Assembly: GCA_947629525.1 (NCBI GenBank)
Contig: CANREB010000022.1
Location: forward strand, 1-39,857
Source of the DNA: an uncultured Lachnospiraceae bacterium
GTDB taxonomy: Bacteria; Bacillota; Clostridia; Lachnospirales; Lachnospiraceae
Direction of reading: 5' to 3'
Length of the DNA stretch: 39,857 bases
Shown: piece by piece, positions 32,240 to 39,857 of the stretch
How the letters are laid out: each line of letters opens with the position of its first letter
How positions within the stretch are numbered: position 1 is the first letter of the stretch
Made by a program: the position numbers and the translations under genes
The notes under the pieces: generated by a model
Database searches by the model: none
What the model was told of the DNA's origin: nothing
Seen by the model: only the letters and a program-made list of their open reading frames with translations

Positions 32240-33463
32240 CTACTGCACCTCGCTCCTGCGGTATACAGCATATATTATGGGCACAAGCGCCAAGGATATT
32301 ATTGTGTATATCGTAAACAGCACCTCGACTGCGCCCGTCATCCCCGAACCGATTTTATACAGGTTAAACTGCGACAGCACCTGAGATATCAAAAAAAGCT
32401 GATCAGGAAGAAGTCCTAAAATTTTATTTCCATATTCAAGACGGCTTACAAACTCGCTTATAAATGTCGGCAGAAATATCAGTATAAACGGCACAGCCAC
32501 GGAAATCACCGCTGACTTTGTCTTTGCGGAAACAAGCATTTCAATAAGCGCTATCGACAGACAGCCGACATACCCGCCAAATACCATAAGCAGGAATCGC
32601 TCAAAAAACGTGATATTATAAAAACTTTTCCAGACGTCTATCTGCACCATAAGCCCGGCGCCGTCAGCGCCAAGAACCCCAAGCACCACTGCTGAATAGA
32701 CAATGACCGTCACCCAGTAAGCAGCCGTCACAAACACTATGCCTGCCATAAGTTTTGCAAGCACCGCCCTGCCTCTGCCATTGTATGACGAGAAAAATAC
32801 CGCGTCCGCCTTTAACTGTTTTTCGCCCGCAAAAATACCCGCGACAGGAAAGCTGATGATAAGCAGGACTATCATAGTCACTGTAGGCATATATACCGCA
32901 TGTACTTCCCATCCTGTCATATAGTCATATTCCAGCGGCGTTTCAAGTTCCATATATCGTTTTGTCAGAAATGCCTTTTCCTCATCGGAAAGTATCTGCG
33001 CCTCATTGCTGTCAAGCCATTCCGTAAGGTTTGTGATGCGTCTTTCATAAAACTCAGATGCCGCATCAGGCGAAAGACTGTCTATTTTGTAATAATCATA
33101 TTCCCTGAATTTACAAAACGCCCTGTTTATCATTGTCCTTATATCATCAAAGGCGCGTATTCTTACCCATACGTCTTCTTCACTAAGCCCCTTTTCTTTC
33201 GCTTCATTATTTATGCGCGCGTTTTCTGCTATCACTTTTGCAAGCATGTCAGTGGAAAGCCCGCCCGCCCATTCATGTCTTTGTGCCTTAAGATTCTGCA
33301 TTGCCCTGTATCCATGCTCTTCCCGCCCGTTTTCGTCGAAATACACAGCTTCGGGATTTTGTATTGCAAAATAACAGACGAAGACGAGCAGGGCGCATAT
33401 CAGAAATATTACTGTTCTGCCGCTTTTGCGCGACAGTATCTTTTTCAGTTCATAGTAAAACAT
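32240..33463 (-). CDS. ABC transporter permease (ABC-2 type)
   Basis: This is the membrane component of an exporter or a cell-envelope-stress ABC system. The 407 residues from MFYYELKKIL have one N-terminal membrane helix (TVIFLICALLVFVCYFAIQ), an external loop of about 150 residues, and five or six further helices. The start at 33463 is favoured: GGTGGTGA lies just upstream, and the gene overlaps the ATPase gene by 14 bp, as is usual for coupled genes. The longer frame to 33598 would overlap the ATPase much further. It is the last gene of a sigma factor, membrane protein, ATPase, permease operon. The substrate is unknown. Confidence 0.83.
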   Translation of the reverse strand: MFYYELKKILSRKSGRTVIFLICALLVFVCYFAIQNPEAVYFDENGREEHGYRAMQNLKAQRHEWAGGLSTDMLAKVIAENARINNEAKEKGLSEEDVWVRIRAFDDIRTMINRAFCKFREYDYYKIDSLSPDAASEFYERRITNLTEWLDSNEAQILSDEEKAFLTKRYMELETPLEYDYMTGWEVHAVYMPTVTMIVLLIISFPVAGIFAGEKQLKADAVFFSSYNGRGRAVLAKLMAGIVFVTAAYWVTVIVYSAVVLGVLGADGAGLMVQIDVWKSFYNITFFERFLLMVFGGYVGCLSIALIEMLVSAKTKSAVISVAVPFILIFLPTFISEFVSRLEYGNKILGLLPDQLFLISQVLSQFNLYKIGSGMTGAVEVLFTIYTIISLALVPIIYAVYRRSEVQ

Positions 33464-34337
33464 CACTTTCACCACCCTTTTCGCCAAAATAATATAAAAA
33501 TATATCCTCAAGCGTAAGTTCTGTGCATACAGCGTCAATATGCGGTTTTTGTTCCGACAATATCCTAAGTTCCACCTTATCGGGAAGCTGTCTGACATTT
33601 GATACCATATAGTTTTTCAAAAAACGCTGCGCTTCTTTTTTTTGTACGGCAGTATTCCATGCTTTCACGGGAACCGACGCCGATATCTGCGCCATACTGC
33701 CCGTCTGCACAAAACAGCCGTCCTTCATAAGCATGATCTCATTTGCGATATATTCGACATCGGACACTATATGCGTTGACAACAGCACCATCCTGCTTCC
33801 CGCAAGCTCGCTGATAAGATTGCGGAAACGCACTCTTTCATTTGGGTCCAGTCCCGCCGTCGGCTCGTCAAGTATGAGTATTTTGGGGTCGTTGAGCATC
33901 GCCTGCGCTATTCCGGCGCGCCTTTTCATCCCACCTGACAATTTCTTCATCTTTTTTTTCTGCACATTGCCAAGCCCCACCTGCATAAGCAGCCTGTCCG
34001 CTTTCTTTGACGCCGCAAAACGGTCAAGCCCCTTTATCGATGCGATATACATAAGGTAATCGCGCACGGAAAATTCAGGATAATATCCAAATTCCTGCGG
34101 CAGATAGCCTAAAATTTGGCGGTATTCCGCACCCATTTCCAAAATTTCCTTTCCGTTTAAATAAATATGTCCTTTTGTGGGCTTAAGCAGCGTGCATATC
34201 ATTCTCATAAGCGTAGTCTTCCCCGCGCCGTTGACGCCCAAAAGTCCGTATATTCCGTTCTTCATGGTAAAGTTTATATCATCCACGGCAGTAAAATCCT
34301 GAAATTCCCTGCTCACGTTTTTTAAAACAAGTTCCAT
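33450..34337 (-). CDS. ABC transporter ATP-binding protein
   Basis: This is the ATPase subunit of the exporter formed with the permease downstream. Walker A is GVNGAGKTTLMR at about 34-45, the signature is KLSGGMKRRAGIAQAM at about 133-148, and Walker B is ILILDEPTAGLDP at about 153-165, with the H-loop in STHIVSDVE. The length (295) and the C-terminal extension beyond the core are like BcrA/NatA-type exporters. The ribosome site GGAGG precedes the ATG at 34337. Confidence 0.93.
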   Translation of the reverse strand: MELVLKNVSREFQDFTAVDDINFTMKNGIYGLLGVNGAGKTTLMRMICTLLKPTKGHIYLNGKEILEMGAEYRQILGYLPQEFGYYPEFSVRDYLMYIASIKGLDRFAASKKADRLLMQVGLGNVQKKKMKKLSGGMKRRAGIAQAMLNDPKILILDEPTAGLDPNERVRFRNLISELAGSRMVLLSTHIVSDVEYIANEIMLMKDGCFVQTGSMAQISASVPVKAWNTAVQKKEAQRFLKNYMVSNVRQLPDKVELRILSEQKPHIDAVCTELTLEDIFLYYFGEKGGESDVLL

Positions 34338-34352
34338 TGTAAAATCCTCCCA

Positions 34353-35123
34353 TCACAATACCGGATCGGTTACATTACATCTTTCACATTCACATACCGC
34401 GCGCCTTATGGCATATATCAGATATAAAAACACAAAAACGCATATTCCTGTCCATATCGGCGGCGTGACCGCATTGTATATTTCATCATCTAAGATAAAC
34501 CGGCACCATATGGCAGTCCAGAATATCGATATCATAACAGCAATATACTCCGATGATATGGCACGGCTGCACAATGTCCTCATACAGATAGACGCCGTCA
34601 CCGTCATTGGCAGTAAAAAATCCACCGCAAACTGTACGGGCATAATATCTGCCTTAAAAGAAACAGCACATGCAAATATTCCCAAAAGCAGACTGTCAAC
34701 TGCCACAAATACCACAATACGCACAGCATATATCTGCCTTAACGAATAATAAGCGCACGCTTCTATCTCTATCGATCTGTTGCGGCGGTTTTTCCATAGT
34801 TCGGGAAGTATCATTATGGCAAACATAGATGCCGCCGCACCTGTATATCTCCTGACCACGCCCGCATCGCCCGTCAGGTTTATGAACTGCCATACCGTAA
34901 GTAATATTATTATCTGCGCAAACCACCAGCGCTTACGGATATAACATACCTGTTCGTAAATAAATTCAAACTGTGATATCGTTCTGTGATGTGCTGTCTC
35001 ACAGTATGCCTGTTTTGACATTGCCGCTGTGGCTTTGATTTTGTCTGCATCCTTTTCAATATACATTGATGTCCTGTACTGACTTAGTTTTTTTTCAAGG
35101 TCAGCATAATCGTTTTTCTTCAC
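34353..35123 (-). CDS. Six-helix membrane protein of an ECF-sigma/ABC operon
   Basis: I do not recognise a named family. The product has a charged N-terminal region of about 65 residues (predicted cytoplasmic) and then about six hydrophobic segments (for example IIILLTVWQFINL, IVVFVAVDSLLLGIFACAV, WTGICVFVFLYLIYAI). It lies between the ECF sigma gene, whose stop is 28 bp upstream, and the ABC ATPase. It may hold the sigma factor at the membrane as an anti-sigma or be an extra transporter subunit; the sequence does not decide. The GTG at 35123 is chosen because GGAGG ends 5 nt upstream. An in-frame ATG at 35135 is possible but has no clear ribosome site. Confidence 0.7.
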   Translation of the reverse strand: MKKNDYADLEKKLSQYRTSMYIEKDADKIKATAAMSKQAYCETAHHRTISQFEFIYEQVCYIRKRWWFAQIIILLTVWQFINLTGDAGVVRRYTGAAASMFAIMILPELWKNRRNRSIEIEACAYYSLRQIYAVRIVVFVAVDSLLLGIFACAVSFKADIMPVQFAVDFLLPMTVTASICMRTLCSRAISSEYIAVMISIFWTAIWCRFILDDEIYNAVTPPIWTGICVFVFLYLIYAIRRAVCECERCNVTDPVL

Positions 35124-35151
35124 TTTTACCTCCATTTCTGCCGCTGCACCG

Positions 35152-35673
35152 TTACTTATCCTCAAGAAACTGCCGCAGTAACATGCGTGCCCGTCTTAAT
35201 CGGTACTTTACAAGTGGGACGCTTATATTCATCAGCCTTGCTATCTCCCTTACTTTAAGTTCCTGAAAATAGTACAGTACAACTGTCTCGTAAAGCTCCT
35301 CATCAAGTTTTTCAAGCGCTTTGCGCACATCAAGTTTTGTTTCCAGTCTGTCGCTGTCATTTGCAAAACCCGTTTCAGATATTTCCGCCGTACTTAATTT
35401 TTCGGCTCTCCTTTGTTTTGAAAAGTCAATGCACAGATTTCTCGCGATCGCATACAAATAGTTTACTGTCGCTTCCATACAGCCGCGTTCCGACAACGTC
35501 TTAAAAAAACGCAAAAATACCTCCTGAGTTATATCCTCAGCTTCTTTCGCATCCGCGCTGTGATATCTGCAGTATCTTAAGACGGCGGGATAATATTTAC
35601 TTACAAAGTCATCAAAAGCGCTTTCGTCCGCGTTCCTCATTCTCCATATAAGGAGAAAATCCTGTGCCAACAC
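35152..35673 (-). CDS. ECF-type RNA polymerase sigma factor
   Basis: This alternative sigma factor has 173 residues. Region 2 includes YYPAVLRYCRYHSADAKEAEDITQEVFLRFF (about 27-58), and YLYAIARNLCIDFSKQRR follows. Region 4 holds the helix-turn-helix ELKVREIARLMNISVPLVKYRLRRARMLLR. The start is GTG at 35673 behind GGAGG. It heads an operon with a membrane protein and an ABC exporter, a layout seen for envelope-stress or peptide-response systems in Firmicutes. No clear autoregulatory ECF promoter was identified upstream. Confidence 0.92.
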   Translation of the reverse strand: MLAQDFLLIWRMRNADESAFDDFVSKYYPAVLRYCRYHSADAKEAEDITQEVFLRFFKTLSERGCMEATVNYLYAIARNLCIDFSKQRRAEKLSTAEISETGFANDSDRLETKLDVRKALEKLDEELYETVVLYYFQELKVREIARLMNISVPLVKYRLRRARMLLRQFLEDK

Positions 35674-35750
35674 TGCGCCTCCTTTCCGTTTTTACAAAAA
35701 ACTTTTCACAATTAATATAACTGCGGATAAGACTGTCCGGATAGTGGTTA

Positions 35751-35779
35751 TTGCAAAATTTCTTTGCGGAGAATATAAT
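35751..35779 (+). promoter_or_regulatory. Sigma-A promoter of the ketopantoate-reductase-like gene
   Basis: TTGCAA at 35751-35756, 17 bp, perfect TATAAT at 35774-35779. The leader is about 22 nt with an AAGGGGG ribosome site. Confidence 0.65.
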
Positions 35780-35807
35780 GGATAATATATAAGGGGGCGT
35801 TTATACT

Positions 35808-36728
35808 ATGAAAATAAATACGGCAGCGATTATCGGAGCAGGCGCGATAGGCGCATATCTATGGTGGGGGATCCATGAAAAACTTAGCGATGACATTTGC
35901 TTTATCGCATCAGGCACACGCAGGGCGCGCCTTGAAAAAGACGGAATCATTCTCAACGGGCAGCCATACAGACCTATTGTAAAGACTCCCGCTCAGGCAC
36001 ACGGAACGGATCTGTTGATCATAGCCACAAAATACGGCGCGTTAAGAGAGATACTGCCTGACATTAAGGAAATCACCGCCGAAAACACAACCGTAATGAG
36101 CGTTTTAAACGGTGTTGACAGCGAGGAGATCATTTCAGAAGTTGTTGACCCTTCGCAGATAGTATATTCTCTTATACGCATAGCCTCACAGCGGACAGGT
36201 AATGCAATAGACTACGACAAGGGCGATATCGGCGGATTGTTTTTTGGAATCCCAAATTCAAAAAGCGCCTCCAATGAGCGTATTAACGCTTTGGACGCGC
36301 TTTTTGGAGATACTCCTCTTATATACCATGTCTGCGACGACATACTCACAGAGCAGTGGAGCAAATATGCGTGGAATTTGTCATACAATCTTCCTCAGGC
36401 AATTTTGAATGTAGGTACGGGCGCTTACACGGACAGCAGCCATGTTAAATTCATCTCACAGAAAATATGGGACGAAGTCGCCGCCGTCGCCTCGGCAAAA
36501 GGCGTGAACATCGGCGAATATCTGCTTCCCCGCAATACGCTCAAAAATACCGCGCGTTTTTCAACGCTTCAGGATCTTGATGCCAAACGCCCTACGGAAA
36601 TCGATATGTTTGCAGGCGTTATGATACGTTTAGGCAAGGAGCTGAATATACCCGTTCCATACTGCGAATATACATATCATGCAATCAAAGCGCTCGAAGA
36701 GCGCAATGAAGGCAGATTTGACTACTGA
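35808..36728 (+). CDS. Ketopantoate reductase (PanE/ApbA) family protein
   Basis: This is an NADPH-dependent reductase of 2-dehydropantoate or a similar 2-keto acid. The 306 residues have the nucleotide-binding GAGAIGAYLWWG near 10-21. The catalytic-region segment SKYAWNLSYNLPQAI lies near 186-200, and the C-terminal substrate segment is PTEIDMFAGVMIRLGKELNIPVPY. It is monocistronic, has a good promoter, and its end nearly touches the convergent chemotaxis receptor gene (3-bp gap). panB, panC and panD are not adjacent, so a role in pantothenate synthesis is likely but not proven. Confidence 0.85.
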   Translation: MKINTAAIIGAGAIGAYLWWGIHEKLSDDICFIASGTRRARLEKDGIILNGQPYRPIVKTPAQAHGTDLLIIATKYGALREILPDIKEITAENTTVMSVLNGVDSEEIISEVVDPSQIVYSLIRIASQRTGNAIDYDKGDIGGLFFGIPNSKSASNERINALDALFGDTPLIYHVCDDILTEQWSKYAWNLSYNLPQAILNVGTGAYTDSSHVKFISQKIWDEVAAVASAKGVNIGEYLLPRNTLKNTARFSTLQDLDAKRPTEIDMFAGVMIRLGKELNIPVPYCEYTYHAIKALEERNEGRFDY

Positions 36729-36731
36729 TGC

Positions 36732-38777
36732 CTATTCTTTAAATTTCCGGACTATCGCGCTGATCGCGTCTACGTTGCCCTGAGTGGTCGTTCCTACATT
36801 TTCGAGCTGTTCCGCTGTAGAATTAGTCTGCTCGATCTTCTGCACAATGTCTTCCACGCCAATCCCGTTCTCGTTAGACGCGGTCTGTATCACATCCATG
36901 CGTTCACTGATACTGGCAACCGACTTCACAAAGCCGTTCGAGTTCTCCTCAATTTCGTTGATCGCATTCTGTATGTCCTCGACGCAGGCGCCATACTCAT
37001 TGGCAATATTGACAAATTCCCTGAATTTGTCTTCAACGTCGCCTTCCATAAAGTCGATAATATCATTGACACAATCCTGAACATTCTTAATGTTTATATT
37101 TATCTCGCTGCAGATGTCTGATATCTGTTTTGCCGTTTCCGATGAATTGGAGGCAAGATTTCCTATCTCCTGCGCTACTACCGCAAAGCCTCTGCCCTGC
37201 TCGCCCGCTCTTGCCGCCTCAATAGAAGCGTTGAGCGACAGCAGATTAGTCTGGCTTGCTATTTCCAATATCTGCTGAGCCATATCGTTTATCCTTGTCA
37301 TAGACTGCAGATTAGCCATTGCCTTTTCCATATTTTTGCGGTTTGCCTGAATTTTACCGTCTGCCTCCGTAAGTGTATTCTCCGCCATATCCTTCATATT
37401 AGAAGCTGTAGACAAAAGATGACCGCTTTTTTCATTTCCTGCCTTTACTTTTTCCTCTACCTTATTTACCAAAAGCGATATCGTAGCTATCTCGCCAACC
37501 ACATTGGCTATCGCATCGTTGGTAGTTGTGATGCTTGCCGCAAGCTGCTCTGTGGTGGCGGAATTATCGCCCATATTGCCAAGCATCACATGAGTCGCCT
37601 CTGCCATACTGCCTGTTGAAGATCCCAAAGAATTTATACATTCCTGCAATGTGGAAACGATATCGCGCAGCGTATTATAAAGTGAACTCATTGCCGTGGC
37701 GATCTTTCCTGTCTCACTTGAGCCGCCCACAAATTTTTCCAGTTCCGGAGGCATCTGCAGGTCTAAGCTTTCCAGTTTTGAAATGCTTCTCTCAACAATG
37801 CCTAAAGGTTTTGCACACAATTTAGCCGAGATCCATGACAGCATCATAATCAGGATAAAAACAGCCACGCATATCAGCCCGAAAATGACCCTGCTCTTAT
37901 TTGCAAGACTGTATATCTCATCTTCGCTGTCGCTCAGCACGACAGCCCACTGTCTCTCCGGCAGATATCGGTACATTGCGATATTTTTCCCACCGTTCCC
38001 GTCCGTGTACTCTATCTCACCGCTAACCTCCTGAGGATTTTCCCGTACTCTGCGTATAACTTCAAGAAGCATCGCGTCTTCGATCGGAGCTGCCACTAAA
38101 GACTCGTCCCTGTCATAGATATAAGTTTCCGACGCTGTATCTATCATATAGTCTCTTGCGTTCTCCAAGCCGTCCACTGACATTTGGGTAAGCGGCTGAG
38201 TCAGGCTTGAGGCAAACTGTCCTCCTCCGACGTACCCCAGTATATTACCCTCGTCGTCTTTCACAGCGCTGTAAAGCGAAAGCGTAAGCTGCCCTGACGC
38301 GGGGGAATTGATTATTCCCACATTATAAACGCTTCCTGCAGCGGTAATAGCATCCTGAAGCTGTTTTAATGGATCTCCTTCCCTTGTGTAAATACCTACT
38401 GCCGCAGGGTTTGAATGTGTAAGCACATGTGAACCCCACTCTGCTATGTAAATTCCTTCCCATCCGTTAAGGTCAGCAAAATAACTTTCCGTGTATTCCT
38501 GCGCCTGCTGTGTAAGTTCCTCATCTGTCGGATCTTCAAGAAGCTTTGCTACCACTGGCGCTTTCCCGTATGATTCCATCAGTACCTCTGCCGAAGCTAC
38601 ATACTGCTCCGTAAGCTGCACCCTTGCGCCTAGCGATGTCTCCATATTGTTCATTGCCGTACCCTTGATCGCGACAGTCATATTACGGCTCGCTATCAGA
38701 AATAACAGCAGTATGCAGACTGCCGCCACTGCTGAGATCATCGCCGTAATTACCGTACTCATCTTTTGGTTCTTCAT
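36732..38777 (-). CDS. Methyl-accepting chemotaxis protein with extracellular Cache-type sensor
   Basis: This transmembrane chemoreceptor controls CheA and flagellar rotation. The 681 residues have TM1 at about 9-29, a periplasm-facing sensor of about 265 residues typical of dCache domains (ending [18 protein letters not shown]), TM2 at about 297-317, and a HAMP-like linker. The long cytoplasmic coiled coil has its hairpin tip [20 protein letters not shown] followed by [13 protein letters not shown], the CheA/CheW-contact signature. The ligand is unknown. The ribosome site is GGAGG. A sigma-28-like promoter (38803-38829) links it to flagellar gene expression. Confidence 0.95.
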   Translation of the reverse strand: MKNQKMSTVITAMISAVAAVCILLLFLIASRNMTVAIKGTAMNNMETSLGARVQLTEQYVASAEVLMESYGKAPVVAKLLEDPTDEELTQQAQEYTESYFADLNGWEGIYIAEWGSHVLTHSNPAAVGIYTREGDPLKQLQDAITAAGSVYNVGIINSPASGQLTLSLYSAVKDDEGNILGYVGGGQFASSLTQPLTQMSVDGLENARDYMIDTASETYIYDRDESLVAAPIEDAMLLEVIRRVRENPQEVSGEIEYTDGNGGKNIAMYRYLPERQWAVVLSDSEDEIYSLANKSRVIFGLICVAVFILIMMLSWISAKLCAKPLGIVERSISKLESLDLQMPPELEKFVGGSSETGKIATAMSSLYNTLRDIVSTLQECINSLGSSTGSMAEATHVMLGNMGDNSATTEQLAASITTTNDAIANVVGEIATISLLVNKVEEKVKAGNEKSGHLLSTASNMKDMAENTLTEADGKIQANRKNMEKAMANLQSMTRINDMAQQILEIASQTNLLSLNASIEAARAGEQGRGFAVVAQEIGNLASNSSETAKQISDICSEININIKNVQDCVNDIIDFMEGDVEDKFREFVNIANEYGACVEDIQNAINEIEENSNGFVKSVASISERMDVIQTASNENGIGVEDIVQKIEQTNSTAEQLENVGTTTQGNVDAISAIVRKFKE

Positions 38778-38802
38778 TTTTCCCTCCTGAATAATAACAT
38801 TT

Positions 38803-38829
38803 TTATTGGAATATATTGTTTATATTTTA
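38803..38829 (-). promoter_or_regulatory. Sigma-28-like promoter of the chemoreceptor gene
   Basis: Minus-strand TAAA (38829-38826), exactly 15 bp, TCCAATAA (38810-38803). Six of eight -10 bases match GCCGATAA and the spacing is ideal. A sigma-A alternative (TTGTTT with TAAAAT) overlaps, so either could be used. Confidence 0.5.
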
Positions 38830-38908
38830 ACATTTGTGTATTTCCAAAACAACAATGCCGCAGGAACTTAGCAACGAGACGCACAAAGACAGCAATAATT
38901 GCACATAC

Positions 38909-38944
38909 AAAAAGGAACCGGCAATTTAATGCCGGTTCCTTTTT
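38909..38944 (-). terminator. Rho-independent terminator of the second flagellin gene
   Basis: A 15-bp perfect stem (AAAAAGGAACCGGCA with TGCCGGTTCCTTTTT) with a 6-nt loop lies 30 bp beyond the flagellin stop, with T runs on both sides. A terminator this strong suits a highly expressed filament gene. Confidence 0.9.
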
Positions 38945-38973
38945 TATGGTCATACTTATCAATTGTGCAATGA

Positions 38974-39813
38974 TTAGCCAAGTAATGAGAGTACACCCTG
39001 ATTTGACTGGTTAGCCTGCGCAAGCATTGACTGACCTGCCTGTGAAAGGATGTTGCTGTTAGAGTACTTAACCATCTCTGAAGCCATGTCTGTATCACGG
39101 ATCGCAGACTCTGCTGATGTTGTATTCTCTACGATGTTATCAAGGTTGTTGATCGTATGCTCTAAGCGGTTCTGTACTGCACCGAGTGCTGAACGCTGGG
39201 TTGATACGATCTTGATTGCCTGTGAGATAACAGAGATTGCATCTGTAGCCCTTGTGCCGTCTTCACCATTAACTTTCAAGCCGTTTACACCAAGCCCCTT
39301 AGCTGTAAGAGCTTCGATATTAACAGAAATCTTGTTGTTTGCTGTACCATCTGCACCTACATGGAACTTAAGATTAAGTGCTGCTGTCTTTTCCTGTGCT
39401 GCGACAACATCAGCCGTGTTAAGTTCAATCTCATGCCCAAGTGCATCATATACTCTGTTTGCATCAGCTCGCGGTGTTGCTGTTGTTCCGTTTCCTGTAA
39501 AATAATCTCCCAAAGCGTTAGCAGCTATTGCGTTTCCATCTTTGTCATAATATGAGAAAATTTCATTTGAGCTAATAGCCGCTGTTACTGTTGTAGCTGT
39601 AATTATCGCGCTATTACCTGCTGTCAAACCACTAGCTGCAACGCCTGTAACATTAGCAACTGTCTTACCTTCAGAATTAACAATTTTAAAGTTAGTACCA
39701 TCTGCCTGAACCTGATAATTACTCTTTGCATCGCTTCCATTCAACTCAACAGAAAGTTTTAAATTACCCGCTACTGTCGTTGGGACTATCCCAAAGTTTG
39801 TGTAAACCTTCAA
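38974..39813 (-). pseudogene. Flagellin lacking its N-terminal half within the window (5'-truncated or interrupted)
   Basis: The frame encodes the flagellin central variable domain and an intact C-terminal D1/D0 region (ISQAIKIVSTQRSALGAVQN, NILSQAGQSMLAQANQSNQG, ending VLSLLG). The conserved N-terminal D0/D1 region that every flagellin needs is absent. Reading upstream, the frame stays open only to an in-frame TAA at 39855-39853, with a possible TTG at 39813 that has no ribosome site. Instead, the opposite strand shows GGAGG (39842-39846) and an ATG at 39855-39857. This suggests an inserted element or a rearrangement junction at about 39807-39855. A frameshift with the 5' half just beyond the edge is also possible. 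Confidence 0.75.
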
Positions 39814-39846
39814 ACTGATGTAAGATAATACTACACAGTTTGGAGG
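39807..39846. repeat. Imperfect inverted repeat at the flagellin breakpoint
   Basis: CCTTCAAACTG (39807-39817) and CAGTTTGGAGG (39836-39846) are inverted with one mismatch in 11, separated by 18 bp. They lie exactly where flagellin coding sequence is lost. They could be the end of an inserted element, a recombination site or a chance hairpin that includes the plus-strand ribosome site. Confidence 0.35.
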
Positions 39847-39857
39847 TTTTATTTATG
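39842..39857 (+). CDS. Start of an unidentified gene running off the right edge
   Basis: GGAGG (39842-39846) is followed 8 nt later by ATG at 39855-39857, the last base of the window. Only the start codon is visible. Its position, divergent from the truncated flagellin by about 40 bp, fits a transposase or other gene of an inserted element, but there is no coding sequence to judge. Confidence 0.3.

Noticed and set aside
32900..33517. A 205-residue plus-strand open frame
   Set aside because: Antisense to the ABC permease; no support beyond being open.

Overview
The window looks like a chromosomal stretch from an anaerobic, flagellated, fermentative Firmicute of the Clostridia, most likely a gut or rumen Lachnospiraceae. 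The evidence is a complete [FeFe]-hydrogenase maturation operon (hydE-hydG-hydF), Clostridia-type flagellins, a linked csrA, PF09820-type AAA-ATPase/nuclease genes common in this family, intracellular glycosidases for plant glycans (GH28 and GH31), and Firmicute-type sigma-A and sigma-28 promoter sequences. No rRNA, tRNA, CRISPR array or complete insertion sequence was seen.

The most notable region is the left end (1-1760). A flagellin gene (running off the left edge) and a divergent csrA form a leftward unit. Just upstream lies an approximately 0.9-kb segment bounded by two inverted, lox/FRT-like sites (11-bp arms around an identical asymmetric 8-bp spacer, at 764-793 and 1648-1677). The segment holds one gene, a 196-residue catalytic-domain-only tyrosine recombinase with all six catalytic residues. 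It also holds a near-perfect sigma-28 promoter (TAAA-N15-ACCGATAT, 1591-1617) that points away from csrA in this assembly. Inversion at the two sites would place that promoter about 115 nt upstream of csrA and aim it into csrA-flagellin. The arrangement reads as a self-contained flagellar phase switch, organised like Salmonella hin but built from a tyrosine recombinase and drawn here in the OFF state. The flagellin leader also carries GGA motifs in hairpin loops, so the switch would drive both the translational regulator CsrA and its probable target.

Region by region after that: a solitary fucose/arabinose-isomerase-fold gene (1770-3254); a tightly overlapping leftward operon argC, RsmF-like rRNA methyltransferase, MATE, MATE (8451 down to 3379); a PG-binding/LysM/M14 peptidase and a PurF-like protein lacking the catalytic N-terminal Cys (8517-11286); a rightward PAPS-reductase-like/ParB-like pair resembling IbrA/IbrB, convergent with a rhodanese-TtcA-type thiolase fusion (11468-14531); a MetQ lipoprotein with a strong promoter and a palindromic operator candidate; pdxS-pdxT for PLP synthesis; an AAA-ATPase/PD-(D/E)XK protein; hydEGF; a rightward response regulator and cytosolic PocR-domain hybrid histidine kinase; GH31, an M15 peptidase and a divergent GH28; an ECF sigma, membrane protein and ABC transporter operon; a ketopantoate-reductase-like gene; and a chemotaxis receptor with a sigma-28-like promoter.

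The right edge holds the 3' two-thirds of a second flagellin, whose frame is cut off from any N-terminal half near 39807-39855. At that point a ribosome-binding site and ATG on the opposite strand start at the last bases of the window. In this assembly, then, neither flagellin copy appears expressible as drawn: one has its promoter turned away and the other has lost its 5' end. Intergenic gaps are all shorter than 300 bases.
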